From positions 4,154,001-4,218,000 of the forward strand of contig NC_085851.1 of assembly GCF_020906515.1 (NCBI RefSeq): a stretch of DNA of 64,000 bases, given 5' to 3'. The translations under genes were made by a program, and so were the position numbers. A model generated the notes under the pieces. It saw only the letters and a program-made list of their open reading frames with translations. It had not been told where the DNA came from and made no database searches. The DNA comes from Vanrija pseudolonga (taxonomy: Eukaryota; Basidiomycota; Tremellomycetes; Trichosporonales; Trichosporonaceae). The number at the start of each line of letters is the position of its first letter. Position 1 is the first letter of the stretch. Shown piece by piece: positions 11,766 through 23,300 of the stretch.

Positions 11766-13461
11766 CTATCGACAGAACGGCCGCTCGTCGGATAACGCCC
11801 CGCGCTCCACCCCCGCAGCGTACCGCTCCCAGGTGACACAGCGTACGCGCTGCACGACCTTGTGCGCCTCGCGGCGGTGCTCTGGCGTCGTGATCACCGC
11901 CGACCACGGGCTCGCGCCCTGCTTGGCGAGCAGGGCCGCGACCTCGACGCGGACGAGGCGGAGGAGGTGCGCGAGGGCGGGTGAAGAGCGCGTGAACTGC
12001 GCTGCCGACTCGTCCTCGCTCTCGCTCTCCACGACGACCGACGACAGACCGAGCATCGACGCATCCACGCTGTCCAGCCCGACGAGCGTGAGCGTCGCCT
12101 GCGGCTCCCGCGTGAGGATGTATGCTGCAAACTCGGCGAGGATGGCGCGGTCCACTGCCCCCGCGGACGCGAGCGAGCTGCGCGTCGTCACCGACGACGA
12201 AGAGGACGCCGAGCGCGCGCGCGGCACCGCGAGCGGCAAGGAGCGCGTACGGGCCAGCGCTGCGATACGCGGGGGCCGCGCCGCGCCGTTGAACGTGTCG
12301 CTTAAGACCACGACCACCTCGCGCAGCGTGCGCGTACGCAGCAGCGGCCGGGTGCAGAGAACGGGGCGCGCCGAGCGCGCGTCGTCCACGACGGCGTGAA
12401 GCACGATCTTGCTCGTCCCCATCGGCATGTGGATGGCGCTCCGCGTCGTCTGCTTGTGGTTCTCGGCGGACGGCAGCGCGGGATCCGGGCAGATGACGAC
12501 GGTTGTGTTGGCGCTGGTTGTCGGCGTCGTCTCGGGGTATCCGCCTGGGCCGGGGTAGATGTGCAGCGTGGAGACGGCCTTGAACGCTCCGGCGTCGACG
12601 TCGAGCGCCTCGCCGACGCGCGCGCCCGACCCGCCAGTGAGCGCCACCACGCGCGCCGACTCGAGCCGCCGCTCGCGCTCGGCGCGGGGTAAGCCGCAGT
12701 GGTGCGCGCGTCTGCGCCGCTGCCCATTGTCCCCCGACTGCCACGCGGGCGGCATCACGAGCCCCACGGGCGGCGAATAGACTGCCGCTGCTGAGCCGGA
12801 CCAAGTAGCTGAGGCTGTGGCGGGTGTGAGCTTGAGCTTGGCTTGGCTTTGTTTGGTTATTGGAGCGCCGAGCGAGCTGGTTGGCGGAGCACGCCGCAGG
12901 GTCACGCTGCGGCTGCCGCGTGCCTCGGTCCGTCCGACGGTCACGCTCGTCATGTGTAACGCGCCGAGAGCAACAAACCGCATGCGGACAAGCGACTCTT
13001 GTGACGCCAGGAGCATCACGAATGGAGGGCATGCACACTGATGCCGACTGGTCGTGTGACCATCACGCCGGCTGCGCGGGGCACTGGCGGGCGGGCAAGC
13101 GCCGCGCCATGGGGCCCTTCCGAGGCTGTCGGGGCTGAATGGTCGACACCGCCGCCGCCGCCGTCCACCGCCGCCGTCCACACACCGCCCCACGGACAGA
13201 CTCACCATTCACGCCCAGGAGCTTGCGCGTCCGCGCGCCCTCTTCGAGCGGCCGTACGACCAGCTTGCGATGGAGGATCTGGTTGACCTTGTCGCGGTAC
13301 TCTGTGCTCGTTGCGCGGAGGGCGAGCAGGCCGCCCGCCTCGCCGTCCTTGTCGTACTGCTCGGCGGCGTAGGCCACCACCGCGTCCATGATGTGCGGGA
13401 ACATGTCGGCGTCGATGCAGACGCCTGACGGCCGGCGGATCGTGCTGATGGCGGATCCCAT
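11766..13461 (-). CDS. F-box-like lineage protein
   Basis: The first exon (13206-13461) encodes an F-box-like start: FPHIMDAVVAYA, LLALRATSTEYRDKVNQIL and HRKLVVRP, a pattern common in large F-box-like families of trichosporonalean yeasts. The downstream frame (from about 12781 to the stop at 11766) encodes a leucine-rich, alternating alpha/beta pattern (RVVALTGG, VSTLHIYPG, REVVVVLSD, ATLTLVGLDSVDASML) ending in ALSDERPFCR. The simplest splice joining the frames uses donor 13205 and acceptor 12782, an intron of 424 nt giving 423 aa. The nearer acceptor at 13135 would run into a stop. The intron is the uncertain part. Predicted role: substrate receptor of an SCF-type ubiquitin ligase or a derived relative; partner unknown. 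Confidence 0.6.
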
Positions 13462-14345
13462 CGTGTCGAGTTGACGCGCTGCTCGTTGAGAGCAGCGGCT
13501 AAAGAAGCAGCGTTTGGGCCAGGAGAGTGGCCATGCGTAGTAGTAATGCGGTTGGCCTAGCAGTGGCCAGAGATGATGCGGTGCGCACTGCTGCTACTGT
13601 ACGCTACCGCCTTGTCCTCGGCGAGCAGCTTACAAGGCTGCTGCGGCGAGTGGCTGTGGGTCGAGGGGGCGGAAGACGAGGGCGAGGAGCGAGGTGGCCA
13701 TTCCTTTGTGTGTTTGGGTGGGGCGTTGACGCGTTTGTGCAGGTCGAGATGTAGACAGCGAGCAGAGCAGGCTATCTGTGTGTAGTGAAGAGAGTGAGTT
13801 GGGTTGTTGCTAAACAGGTTGTAAGAAAAAGTCAAGGTCAGACGATGGACGGCACAGGCGAGGTAAACCAGGTCGGCGTTTGTGAGGTGGGCGCAAAGTT
13901 TCCCATTGGACATTCCGCTCTCGTCGGCCTCTGCGAAGTAGGCGAGTGCGCAGCAACAAGCAACGCTAGCGGACATGCGTTACGATACTGCTGCTTGTTG
14001 CTCGACGACGACGACCGACGGCGACGCATGCGTAGGTACGACATTGCATGCGTGCTGCGCAGTGAGTGCCAAGGCTGGTACAGGCGCGCGGGATGGGGAT
14101 ATTGGGTGGAGCGAGAACACGCCACAGGGTGGGCAAGTCGGTCGCCTGACCGAGACACCACGGCGGCGGCGGCCGTTTAGCTCGAGCCAGTCGTGTGTCT
14201 CGGGTGATGAAACTGGGGTCCCCGGGTGGGCAACCGCAACAACAACAACATTTGCACAAGGTTTGAGGCGAGGCGGGCAGCGGGTGAGGCACATGTGGAG
14301 CCGCGGGCGGATGCGAGGCTAGTTGGGCCGTGGCTGGCCACCTGG
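13462..14345. other. Intergenic, 0.9 kb
   Basis: Promoter of the F-box-like gene and 3' flank of the family A gene. Short overlapping open frames on both strands have no recognisable content. Nothing supported. Confidence 0.4.
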
Positions 14346-15236
14346 CTAGACAATCCTGCGCTTCTTGGGTGCTGGCTCGGCAGCAGCGCGCGAGTGGTGC
14401 TTGCGGCGGTCGCTTCCCTCGGCATGGTGCTGCTTGGTGTGGTTGTTGGCGGCGCCACTGTCCTTGTCGTCGTCCACATCTCTGTCGTCCCCGTCGTTGG
14501 TGTAGCGGCGCGCATTGTGAACCCACGCCCGTGCCTCGTCCGCCTCTGCCTTGCGCCGCGCCGCGTCGTCCCACCCGCGCATCATGGCGCCGAGGTCGTG
14601 GCCGCCGACGGACGCCCCGCGCGCAGTGAGCAGCAGCGCGACCATCGCGATGGCGTGGGCGCGCTGCACGACGTAGTCGTACAGGGGCTTGCAGCACTCC
14701 GTGACGGTCGCATACTCGCCCCAGCTGACCGCGCGCCCGTATACCCACTGGAGCGCGGCCTTCTCGCGCTGCTGCGCCTTGGTCTGCCCGTACCGGCGGT
14801 AACTCTCGCGCGCGATGATGGGCAGGCGGTCGCGGCGCACAGAACGGTCAAGCCACGGGAGGTAGTACGCGTCCGCGCGCGGCGGGGTGGGCGGCGCGCG
14901 CTTCCAGTAACAAGACGCGGCGAGGGCCGCAAACTCGCGCTCGCGCGCGCCCCAGTTCCACGCCGACCAGATAGGCAACGGCTCGCCAGCCAGGTGGAGC
15001 GCCACCTGCGAGCCCGTCTCGATGCCGCTCCATGCGCGCGGGAAGATGAGGAAGCCGTTCGTTTCGAGGTTCGGCGGGTGCGTGCTGAAGTAGTTGCTCA
15101 TGTCGTGATTGGGGGCGGGGGCTGACGAGGGCGGCGGGGGAGGAGAAGGGGACGAGGAAGACTTCGAGGATGGGGACGGCGCATTGGGCTTGTTCACGAG
15201 CCCGGGATAGTCTGGGCTCTGGGCGCGAGGAGGCAT
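14346..15236 (-). CDS. Family A protein of unknown function
   Basis: Single-exon frame of 296 aa from the ATG before PPRAQSPDYPG. The first 50 residues are a Ser/Pro low-complexity tail. The core (about residues 50-210) shares the family A hallmarks with the genes at 1-824 and 34373-35077: W-V-Y-G followed by CKPLYDYVVQRAHAI, and upstream NYFSTHPPN and LPIIARESYRRYGQ. The C-terminus is strongly polar (DDKDSGAANNHTKQHH) and ends PKKRRIV, a textbook monopartite nuclear localisation signal, so a nuclear role is inferred. No cysteine or metal cluster, signal peptide or helix pattern points to an enzyme. I cannot assign a function. This member is the most divergent of the three. Confidence 0.7.
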   Translation of the reverse strand: MPPRAQSPDYPGLVNKPNAPSPSSKSSSSPSPPPPPSSAPAPNHDMSNYFSTHPPNLETNGFLIFPRAWSGIETGSQVALHLAGEPLPIWSAWNWGAREREFAALAASCYWKRAPPTPPRADAYYLPWLDRSVRRDRLPIIARESYRRYGQTKAQQREKAALQWVYGRAVSWGEYATVTECCKPLYDYVVQRAHAIAMVALLLTARGASVGGHDLGAMMRGWDDAARRKAEADEARAWVHNARRYTNDGDDRDVDDDKDSGAANNHTKQHHAEGSDRRKHHSRAAAEPAPKKRRIV

Positions 15237-16637
15237 GTCGTTGGTTGTGTGGGGTGGTATCGCTCTGGTCATGAGAGTTTGTGAGATCAGAGTATTTATG
15301 TGTGACGGGGGTGGGGGCGAGGAGGAGGAGGAGGAGGAGGAGGGTGATGTGGATGTGCTCAGCGAGGGCGTCGGCGACAATCATTCAGACGGCGACGACG
15401 AGGATGACAACAACAATGCGCATAGCCACCTCCTTCTTCCTCTTCTTCATTCAACAATAGAGCTCTCTCACCACATCCCGCTTTCCCTCCTCTCCATCTT
15501 CTCACCCACAAAGCTCAGTTGGTACCTTCTTGTGAGACCGCGCCGAAGTCGCTCATCGTCAGCTGTTGTCATGAAAGGTGCCGACCGAACTTTTTCTCAG
15601 CCAACTTCGCCCACACAACAGATTCACAGATGGCACAGTCTTCCACGATCGTCGAGGCGTCGACCCGGGCCTCTAAAGACGCCGACGGGGCTAGTCGCCA
15701 AGTGAAGGAGCGGGCACATCGAACGGCGGCCTTCGAAGAGCAGAACCCATGCCCGCCGGCGCACTCGCGACTCGCGTGGTCGAAGCAACAGTGGTGGCAC
15801 TGGCGCCCATCGCCTCATGTTAGTGCGTGATCGCCGAGGTCGGTGAGGTGGCGGCTACTCGTCCCAAGTGTCGGGATGTGTTCAAGTGAGTGCCGCCGAG
15901 TCGAAGCAGGAGGAAGAAGCCGACGAAGCACACGACCGTGTCACGCGACTCAGCCGGCGACCACGGCGCCGGCACTCCGCAAGTACTTGCTTCCTCCTCA
16001 GCTGTCGTGGAACATGCTCGGCGACTCGACTCATCGAGCTCGCACCGCGCTCCCCGTCGAGCTCGTAACGAGACGTTGAGGTTGCGCAAAGTCGGCCCGC
16101 TAGCAGAGAATCCCCGAGAACGCGACTCACTCAGCGCGCAGCGCGAGGTGCGCGAGGATACCCAGTCGGTCATACCGACACCTTGGCATCGTCATCGGCA
16201 ACCTACAAGCACTCGCAAGGCCACACGTGTGTCGTGTCAGGCGTGTGGTCGGTTGCGCTAGATAACACCTTTTTAACCGCCACACTCCGCTACGGGGGCT
16301 GCAGGCTCGCGATCCTCGCTAGTGTCGAACTGTACGACTCAATCAGCCAGTGCAGCCCGCCAGCCCCTGTGCAGGCAGCACCTCGTATCGAGGATCGACG
16401 GCCGGCCTCTCCTCGCCCTCCAGCGCGCCGGATCTTCGCCGCGCCTGCCTGCCTGCCTGGGTCTAGCTAGCCAGGTCTGGGCCGTCTCCGTCGCCGTGGA
16501 AATGTTCGGCCCAGCCGCAGTCCCGCTCGCTATCAGCGCTTGTGACTTGATTGGTGCGTGATAATGGCCGCGAGTGGAAAAATGACGTGTAATACCAATC
16601 CTAATGACTTTTTCTAATGCCTCGCTTATCGCCACAG
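15237..16637. other. Intergenic, 1.4 kb
   Basis: Contains a (gag)n run at 15317-15342 in the 5' flank of the family A gene and a CT-rich stretch at 15427-15510. No gene recognised; the right end is the promoter of asparagine synthetase. Confidence 0.45.
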
Positions 16638-16644
16638 TGACTCA
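16638..16644 (+). promoter_or_regulatory. Gcn4-type site upstream of asparagine synthetase
   Basis: TGACTCA, an exact match to the consensus bound by Gcn4/Cpc1 bZIP factors, lies about 200 bases before the asparagine synthetase ATG. A second half site TGACTC follows at 16691-16696. Amino-acid biosynthetic genes of fungi are classically induced through such sites. Binding here is inferred. Confidence 0.6.
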
Positions 16645-16785
16645 TTTGAATTTTATCCATTAACGGAATCTAATTGACAGCTCGAGATTATGACTCGACT
16701 GTCTGCCATCCGGCCCGATGCGTCGAGAAACGCCGTCTATGCAGGTGCCAAGCGAGATGCTCGACGACGACTCGAAAAAAGTCGG

Positions 16786-16790
16786 TATAA
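16786..16790 (+). promoter_or_regulatory. TATA-like element of asparagine synthetase
   Basis: TATAA (in ggtataagag) about 50 bases before the ATG at 16840. This placement argues that the in-frame ATG at 16690 is upstream of transcription start and not used. Confidence 0.5.
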
Positions 16791-16839
16791 GAGCGTCTAT
16801 CGCACCTTTGACAACAACAACAACCCCCAGCAAAACAAC

Positions 16840-19351
16840 ATGTGCGGCATCTTCTGCTGCTACAACCGCCAGGGCGACCTCGCCGCCTACCGCCCCCGCG
16901 CGATCGCATGCTCCAAGAAGCAGAGGCATCGCGGCCCCGACTGGTCGGGCACGTACACGGCCAAGGACTCGGTCTTGGTGCACGAGCGTCTGGCTATTGT
17001 CGGTGTTGGTGAGTAGAGCGAGGCGAGGCACGAGGCCGCAGGCAGGCCGAGTGCCGAGTGCCGCGGCGAGCGCAGTGGCTCGGACGAGTCGGAGAGGCGC
17101 GGCGCGGCGCGGCGCGGCGATGGCATCGCACGCAGCGGCTTATCGCGCTGGCGGGCTGGACTGGAGCGGCAGCTTCCATCCGGAGGCCGGACCAGCCATC
17201 GTCCGCGCAAGCCAGCCAGCCCTCGGACCTCCGACTCGTCCCCCGCGCAGCCGCAGCACGGTACCAGTGGCCGTCGCTAACCCCCCATAGACTCCGGCGC
17301 CCAGCCCCTCGTCACCGAGGACGAGCAGATTGTCCTCGCTGTCAACGGCGAGATCTACAACCACATTGCGCTCCGCAAGAGCCTCAAGAACCCCGCCAAG
17401 TTCAAGACGCACTCGGACTGCGAGGTCATCATGCACTTGGTAAGTACGCACGCGAGAGGAGCGAGCGGGCGGGCGGGTGCCGAGCGTTGGGTACCGGGCG
17501 AGCGAACGAGAGGGGGGAGCAAGCGGTGTGATGTGGGCGGGGACGTGGCGTTCGACGGGGTTCTCCCAGTTGGTGGGCAGTGCTCGGCTGCCTCCACTGG
17601 CCTTGTCGGCCCGACTTGTTCAGGCGGAGGAACGATCACCAGAGTCCTTTGACCTACTCGAGCGACTCGCGCTGGAATTAATTTCACGCGAGCCACCGCT
17701 GCCGGCTCGAGCTCTTCGGGGCGATTGACGCCGCGGCGCCGCGCTGCCGCGTTTTGCCGTGTGGCTGTCACCAAGGCACCGAGGTGCTTTGTTGTGGCGG
17801 TCGATCTCTCGCTCGACCCGGCTCTACTCGTGCTAGCGCCGTGTCCACGCTCCGCGTGAACACTTCGTGGACACTTGCTGACCAACGCCTCAGTACAAGG
17901 AGCACGGTACCGGCGTGTGCAACCTCCTCGACGGCTTCTTCTCGTTCGTCCTCGTCGACCAGTCGACGACCCCCTCGCGCCTGATCGCCGCGCGCGACCC
18001 CATCGGTGTCACCACGCTCTACTGGGGCTGGAACACTGCCGCCCCCGAGACGCTCTACTTTGCCTCGGAGCTCAAGTGCATCCAGGACGACTGCGACGTT
18101 GTCAAGACGTTCCCCCCGGGTCACTTCTACGACTCGAACACGGGCAAGGTTGAGCGCTACTTCAACCCCTCGTGGTGGAACACGGACGTCGAGCCCATCC
18201 CCCACAACCCCGTCGACTACACGCTCATCCGCACGACGCTCGAGGACGCCGTGCGCAAGCGTTTGATGTCCGAGGTTCCTTACGGTGTGCTGCTCTCGGG
18301 CGGTCTCGACTCGTCGCTTATTGCCGCTATTGCCGCGCGCGAGACGGACAAGCTCGCTGCCGAGCAGGAGCGCCTGAGGAAGGAGCACCGTCTTGCCCGC
18401 GAGCGCGGCGAGGCTGTCGGCGAGGAGGCCCCGCTTGCCTCGTGGCCCCAGCTCCACTCGTTCGCCATCGGTCTCGAGGGCGCCCCCGACCTCATTGCCG
18501 CGCGCAAGGCCGCCGACTCGCTCGGCACCATCCACCACGAGTACCACTTTACCGTCCAGGAGGGCCTCGACGCCATCCCCGAGGTCATCTACCACCTCGA
18601 GACGTTTGACGTCACGACTGTTCGTGCCTCGACCCCCATGTACCTCCTCTCGCGCAAGATCAAGGCCATGGGCGTCAAGATGGTGCTGTCGGGTGAGGGA
18701 TCCGACGAGATTTTCGGCGGCTACCTCTACTTCCACGCCGCGCCCAACGCCGAGGACTTCCACCGCGAGCTCATCAAGCGCGTCAAGAACCTCAACACTG
18801 CCGACTGCCTGCGCGCCAACAAGTCGACCATGGCGTGGGGTCTCGAGGCCCGCGTGCCCTTCCTCGACAAGAAGTTCCTCGACGTCTGCATGAACATTGA
18901 CGCAAAGTACAAGATGTTCTCCAAGGGCTCGAGCCAGCAGGTCGACGAGGACGGCAGGCCCAAGATGGAGAAGTACATTATCCGCAAGGCGTTCGACATT
19001 GCCCCCGACGGAAAGCCCTACCTCCCCGACTCGATCCTCTGGCGCCAGAAGGAGCAGTTCTCGGACGGCGTCGGCTACTCGTGGATCGACGGCATGAAGG
19101 AATACTCGGCCGCCAGCATTTCCGACGAGCAGTTTGCCAAGCGCGCCGAGCGCTTCCCCTACCAGACCCCAGACACAAAGGAGGCCTACTGGATCCGCGA
19201 GATCTTTGACCAGCAGTTCCCATCCCAGGCCGCTGCCGAGACGGCCGTCCGCTGGGTCCCCAAGCAGGAGTGGGGTGTCTCGTCCGACCCCTCGGGCCGC
19301 GCCGTCGCCATCCACACGGCCGCGTACGAGGGCGGCGCCAACGGCCAGTAG
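16840..19351 (+). CDS. ASN1: Asparagine synthetase (glutamine-hydrolysing)
   Basis: 591-aa class II glutamine amidotransferase that makes asparagine from aspartate, glutamine and ATP in the cytosol. The start is fixed by MCGIFCC, where Cys2 is the glutaminase nucleophile after Met removal. Other landmarks: [17 protein letters not shown], the PPi-loop LSGGLDSS at about 18292, [13 protein letters not shown] at about 18688, and RVPFLDK. An in-frame ATG upstream at 16690 is rejected because it would bury Cys2. Three exons; introns 17009-17290 (282 nt) and 17440-17893 (454 nt) are many times longer than the local norm of 35-60 nt. The insert [20 protein letters not shown] after the PPi loop is charged and surface-like. 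Likely under general amino-acid control through the TGACTCA site upstream. Confidence 0.97.
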
Positions 19352-19560
19352 GCGGGCGCGGCGGGTGTGCGGTGATCTGGGTAGTAGTCAAGTTTCATGC
19401 ATTTTGTCACACTGAGCGAGAGTGCACCCAGCGGAGCGAGGTGCGCGGGGTGGCGTGGACCTTGAAGACGTTAGTGACTGACTCCATTCACCTACGATGA
19501 TGCTATCTTTGAACATGGACTATGCGCTCTTGTACAACTTCTTCACATCCACGCCGCCGT

Positions 19561-22174
19561 TCAGTGCCCAAACATGTCTCTCAGCCCCGCCTCCACATCG
19601 ACCCAGAACATGGCACCGCCGCGGTCCCCGCCCTTGCGCGGGAGCGCATTGACAATGGTGTAGAGCTCTCTCGCCGTTTTGCCGTACTGGGTGGCATATG
19701 TCGCAATCTTCTCCTTGTACACGTCGCGCATGTTGGTGACAATCTTGGCGCCGGCGCGCTGTCGCTCCACCTGCGACTCGGTCTGCGTGCGGTGGCGGCG
19801 CTTCTTCACGGGCGCGTCACTCTCCTGGGTACTCTCCTGCGTCGTTGCATCTAACAGCCGCTTGGAGCTGCTCGGCATCGCGTCGGCCATCGTCGTCGTC
19901 GTGCGCACGTCAATGTCCAGGTCGAGCGTGACTGGAATTCTAACGCGCCCCGTGCCATCAGCCGTGGGCACACTGCGCCGGCGTCCAGGAGACACGATGA
20001 CATGGATGCTTGGCGAGGTTTGAAGCGTGCTGCGAGCCGGTGAGAGGGGCTCGGTCACCCGCAAGCGCTTGGTTCGCGGCGGTGTGGACGGCGCTTCGCT
20101 CTTTGGCTCGGCAGGGGAGGCGACCACTGGCTTGGCCTCGCTCGCAGTTAACGACTTGCGCGCCACGACCTCGGCCTTGCGCTTGGCGTACTCGGCCGCA
20201 ATGGCCTTCTGGATCGAGTCCTGGCTCTCGTCGTCTTGTGATGTGCCATGAGGCGGTGAGGACGAGCGTGGGGAGGAGCGGCGCTGCTGGCCAGGAGGGA
20301 CGGGCTGGGTAGCGTGCGGTGCGGTTGTCGACGAGGGTTCCGCCTGGGTGGATACTGGCTGCGTCGGGGCTGGTGCCGCAGGAGCCGGGGACGGCGCGTC
20401 TGCAGGTTGCGACTCGTCACCGCCAATGATCGCACTGGCCATGGTCTCGTCAAAGTCGTGCCGCGCAGCTGTGACTTGCGCCAACTTGGACGGCTCCGCC
20501 TCGACTGGAGCTGGCTTGCCCGGTGTCGCCGCCGCGGCGCCGTTAGACTTGGCCGGTGAAGGCTTCGCAACCGCTGCACTCTTGCCCGCCTTGTCCTCCT
20601 TGGTGCTGGCAAGTAAGGCGAAGAACGCCGTGCCATCGTCCTCTGTCTCCTTGTCGTGCGCAGGAGTCACCGCCCAGTTGATGCGCCGCAGCCTGTCGGC
20701 GGCCTCCTCGCTGCGCGTTGGGGCAGCAGGGGCGGGTTCGGCTGGTGACCGGTCCACGCCCTTGCCCTTGTCCTTTTTGGTAGCGGGGGCGGCGTCCGCG
20801 TCCGCGTCGGTGGCCGAGGCCGGTGGTGCAGGCTTCTTCGCCGCGCTCGACTCGGAAGTGCGCTCCGTGCTCTTCTCGCGGGCGGTGCCCGCACCCTCCG
20901 CGCTCTTCTCGCGCACCGCCGACCTGCTCCCCTCTGGCCTCGGCTTGTTGGGCACGACGACCACCTTTCCCGGGACAGCAGCCACGACCCTCGCCGAGCG
21001 CCCAATCGCCGGCGCTTTCTTCGTCTTCCACACCTCGAGCCCATCGGCGTCGACAACGAGCGCAGCCTTGGTCGACTCTGGCCGCTCGCGCCGCACGCGC
21101 CGATCCTCGTCGTCCTCGAGCCGCTCGTCGATGCGCGCGCGCTTGAACCGCTCCACGCGCTTCCGGAACGGCTGCTCGTTCTTCTTGAACCGCTCCCGCC
21201 ACGACTGGGGCGGGTGGCGCGCCGCGAGCGGGAACGTGTCGGCCGACGCCGCCATCGCGTCGTACGTTTTACGCGACATCCATCCGCCGTCTGGCCGGAA
21301 GGCAGCAAGCCAGCGGCAGAGAAAGTCGTCCTCTTGCGGCGTGTAGTCGTTTCGGGGTCTGGGTGGGCGTGGGCATCAGCTCAGCTCGTTCGGTGCGCCC
21401 TCCTCACACAGCCCACTTACTTGCCAACTGGACGCCCAGGACCACGCTTATACTGCGCTGCGTCGTCCTCGACAAAACTGTCCTCACGCTGCCGCCTCTT
21501 CTCCTCCTCTTGCCGCTCGGCCTCCTCCTTTGCAGCCACCTCGTCCTCCTCGACCTCGTGCGCGGTGGCCCACATGACTTCGCGCGCAGCCACGCAGCTC
21601 TCGACCCAGAAGCGCTCGCCCAAGCGCTGCCAATCGCGCCCGTGCTTCTTCTTTGCCGCGTCGACCTTTTTGAAGAAGTCGGTCTTGCGGTCGACGATGA
21701 CGAGCTCCGCCGTCGAGAAGTGCGGCACGAGGAGCGCGCCGTGCCGCGCGAGCTGCTCCTCCACGGCCGCGCGGGCGCTCGGCGCGTCCTCGCGCGCCGT
21801 GCGCTGGAGGTTCAGGCTCACATATGCCAGCAGCGGCGCGTTGGCGGTCGCGCGCTCCGGGTTGACGAAGAGCAGCGGGTCTAGCGCGGCCGGGTCGGCG
21901 CGCGCGCCAGCGTAGCGGCAGGCCGCGAGCCAGTGGTAGCCTGTGTGCTCGGCGTCGGGGTTATAGTTTGGCGAGCGCGGGTTCGCGAGGGTTATTGTCG
22001 CGTCCGACGCGTCGTCCGTGACCCGCGCGCCGAGTTGCTACTGGTGTCAGCTGGGAAGAAGGGGCGAGGGGCGCGCTGGCATACCTTTGCCGAGATGGTC
22101 AGCCGCTCGATCGTGTCTTCGTTGAGTGACGCCGTGTCGAAGAAGACGACGTCTTCGGCGAGGACGGCGGCCAT
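19561..22174 (-). CDS. RAP1: RAP1-like telomere protein with BRCT and Myb domains
   Basis: 834-aa protein in three exons (introns 22038-22084 and 21359-21420). The N-terminus shows BRCT features twice: LGARVTDDASDATITLA with GYHWLAACRYAG, then AELVIVDRKTDFF with RFWVESCVAAREV (the BRCT W-x-x-x-C signature). After a basic RGPGRPVGK hook comes a Rap1-type Myb domain at about 237-300: NDYTPQEDDFLCRWLAAF, MSRKTYDAMA, and HPPQSWRERFKKN, matching the HTWQSWR-RY pattern of Rap1/TRF2IP. A long acidic/Pro/Lys disordered stretch follows. The last 65 residues (VTNMRDVYKEKIATYATQYG, then ARELYTIVNALP) are helical and sit where the Rap1 C-terminal (RCT) domain is expected. Role by family: shelterin component at telomeres via a partner and silencing. 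The BRCT-Myb order is clear; the RCT call is weaker. Confidence 0.75.
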
Positions 22175-23300
22175 GGTGTGCGCGGGTGTGGGGGTATCGC
22201 TATCGCCGTGGTCGTCGTCGCTGTCGGTACTGTTGTTGTCGTTGTCGATGATGAGATGACGCGTAAATGACTGGACTGAACCTTCCTTCCTCCGCGACGC
22301 CGCACTGATGGCCACCTCCACCAAAACAAAGCGCACGTGGCGAATGTGTTCACTCCCTCCCTTTAACCACGTGTCACCTCCCTCTTACATAATACGGCTA
22401 ATCCGGACCGCCTTCCAAGGTGGCACGAGGAGCAAAGTGATCGATGACGACAGGGGAAAAAAGTGATGGCAGCACTTCTTGCTCTCGTCTGATGCCACAT
22501 GCCACATTCCATGGAACATGTCAGAGGCGACCGGGGGGGGAGCAGCAGGCAAGGCTGGCAACCGCAGCAGCGACACCGCGAGGCACACGGCACGCGGCAC
22601 GGCAACCCAACCGAGCCAAAGCTCCTTTGACGCAAAAGCGGTGCCGCAGTGTAATGTTCAGGACATAGGAACATTCATCCATGTGCTTTGGAGTGCACAG
22701 AGTGCACACCTGGGGGAAAAAATGTGACATGGATTGGGTGCAGTGTGCGACGTCTAGGTGTGAGGCTGGCTGGTCTTCGCTTGCCTGCTCCGGCGCACTC
22801 GCCGATAAGCTTGTCGGGCATAAGTGCTGGGTTGGTGGTGTTTTTCTCACGGGGAGCCGTCCAACGACGTCACTTGTAATGTGGAGACATTTGTTGGAGG
22901 CGGGGGCGGGCATGAGAAAGCCGATTTGATCTGCATCAATGAAAGGACGAACACACACGACACGCAAGCATGCGAGCGTCAGTGGGCGCGACGATGTCAG
23001 CATGATCATCAGCACACACAGCAAGGCGCAGTTGTTCTGCGCAGATCTGCTCCAGCCTCTCGCTGCGCGGCTCGCACCGCTTACACCCGCTCGCTCTCAG
23101 CGAACATCTCTGCACGTCACGTTACGAAGAGTATAGCAAAAGAGAGATTTACGATTAATGTTGGATCTGGCCTGTCGTAAATGACAGCGTGAATGGAAGG
23201 AGGGTGGGGGCAGGGCGAGGCGGGGACATGTCCAGTTGCGTAGCTATGCAAGCTCGAGCGAGCACCAACCAGCCATAACTAGGCTTTACTTCCCGGCGCT
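22175..23300. other. Intergenic, 1.1 kb
   Basis: Promoter side of the RAP1-like gene and 3' flank of the GPI protein gene. Open frames are short and unrecognisable. No RNA gene or repeat found. Confidence 0.45.

Noticed and set aside
16690-16839. In-frame upstream ATG extending asparagine synthetase by 50 residues
   Set aside because: The enzyme needs Cys at position 2 after Met removal (MCGIF), and a TATA element lies between the two ATGs.
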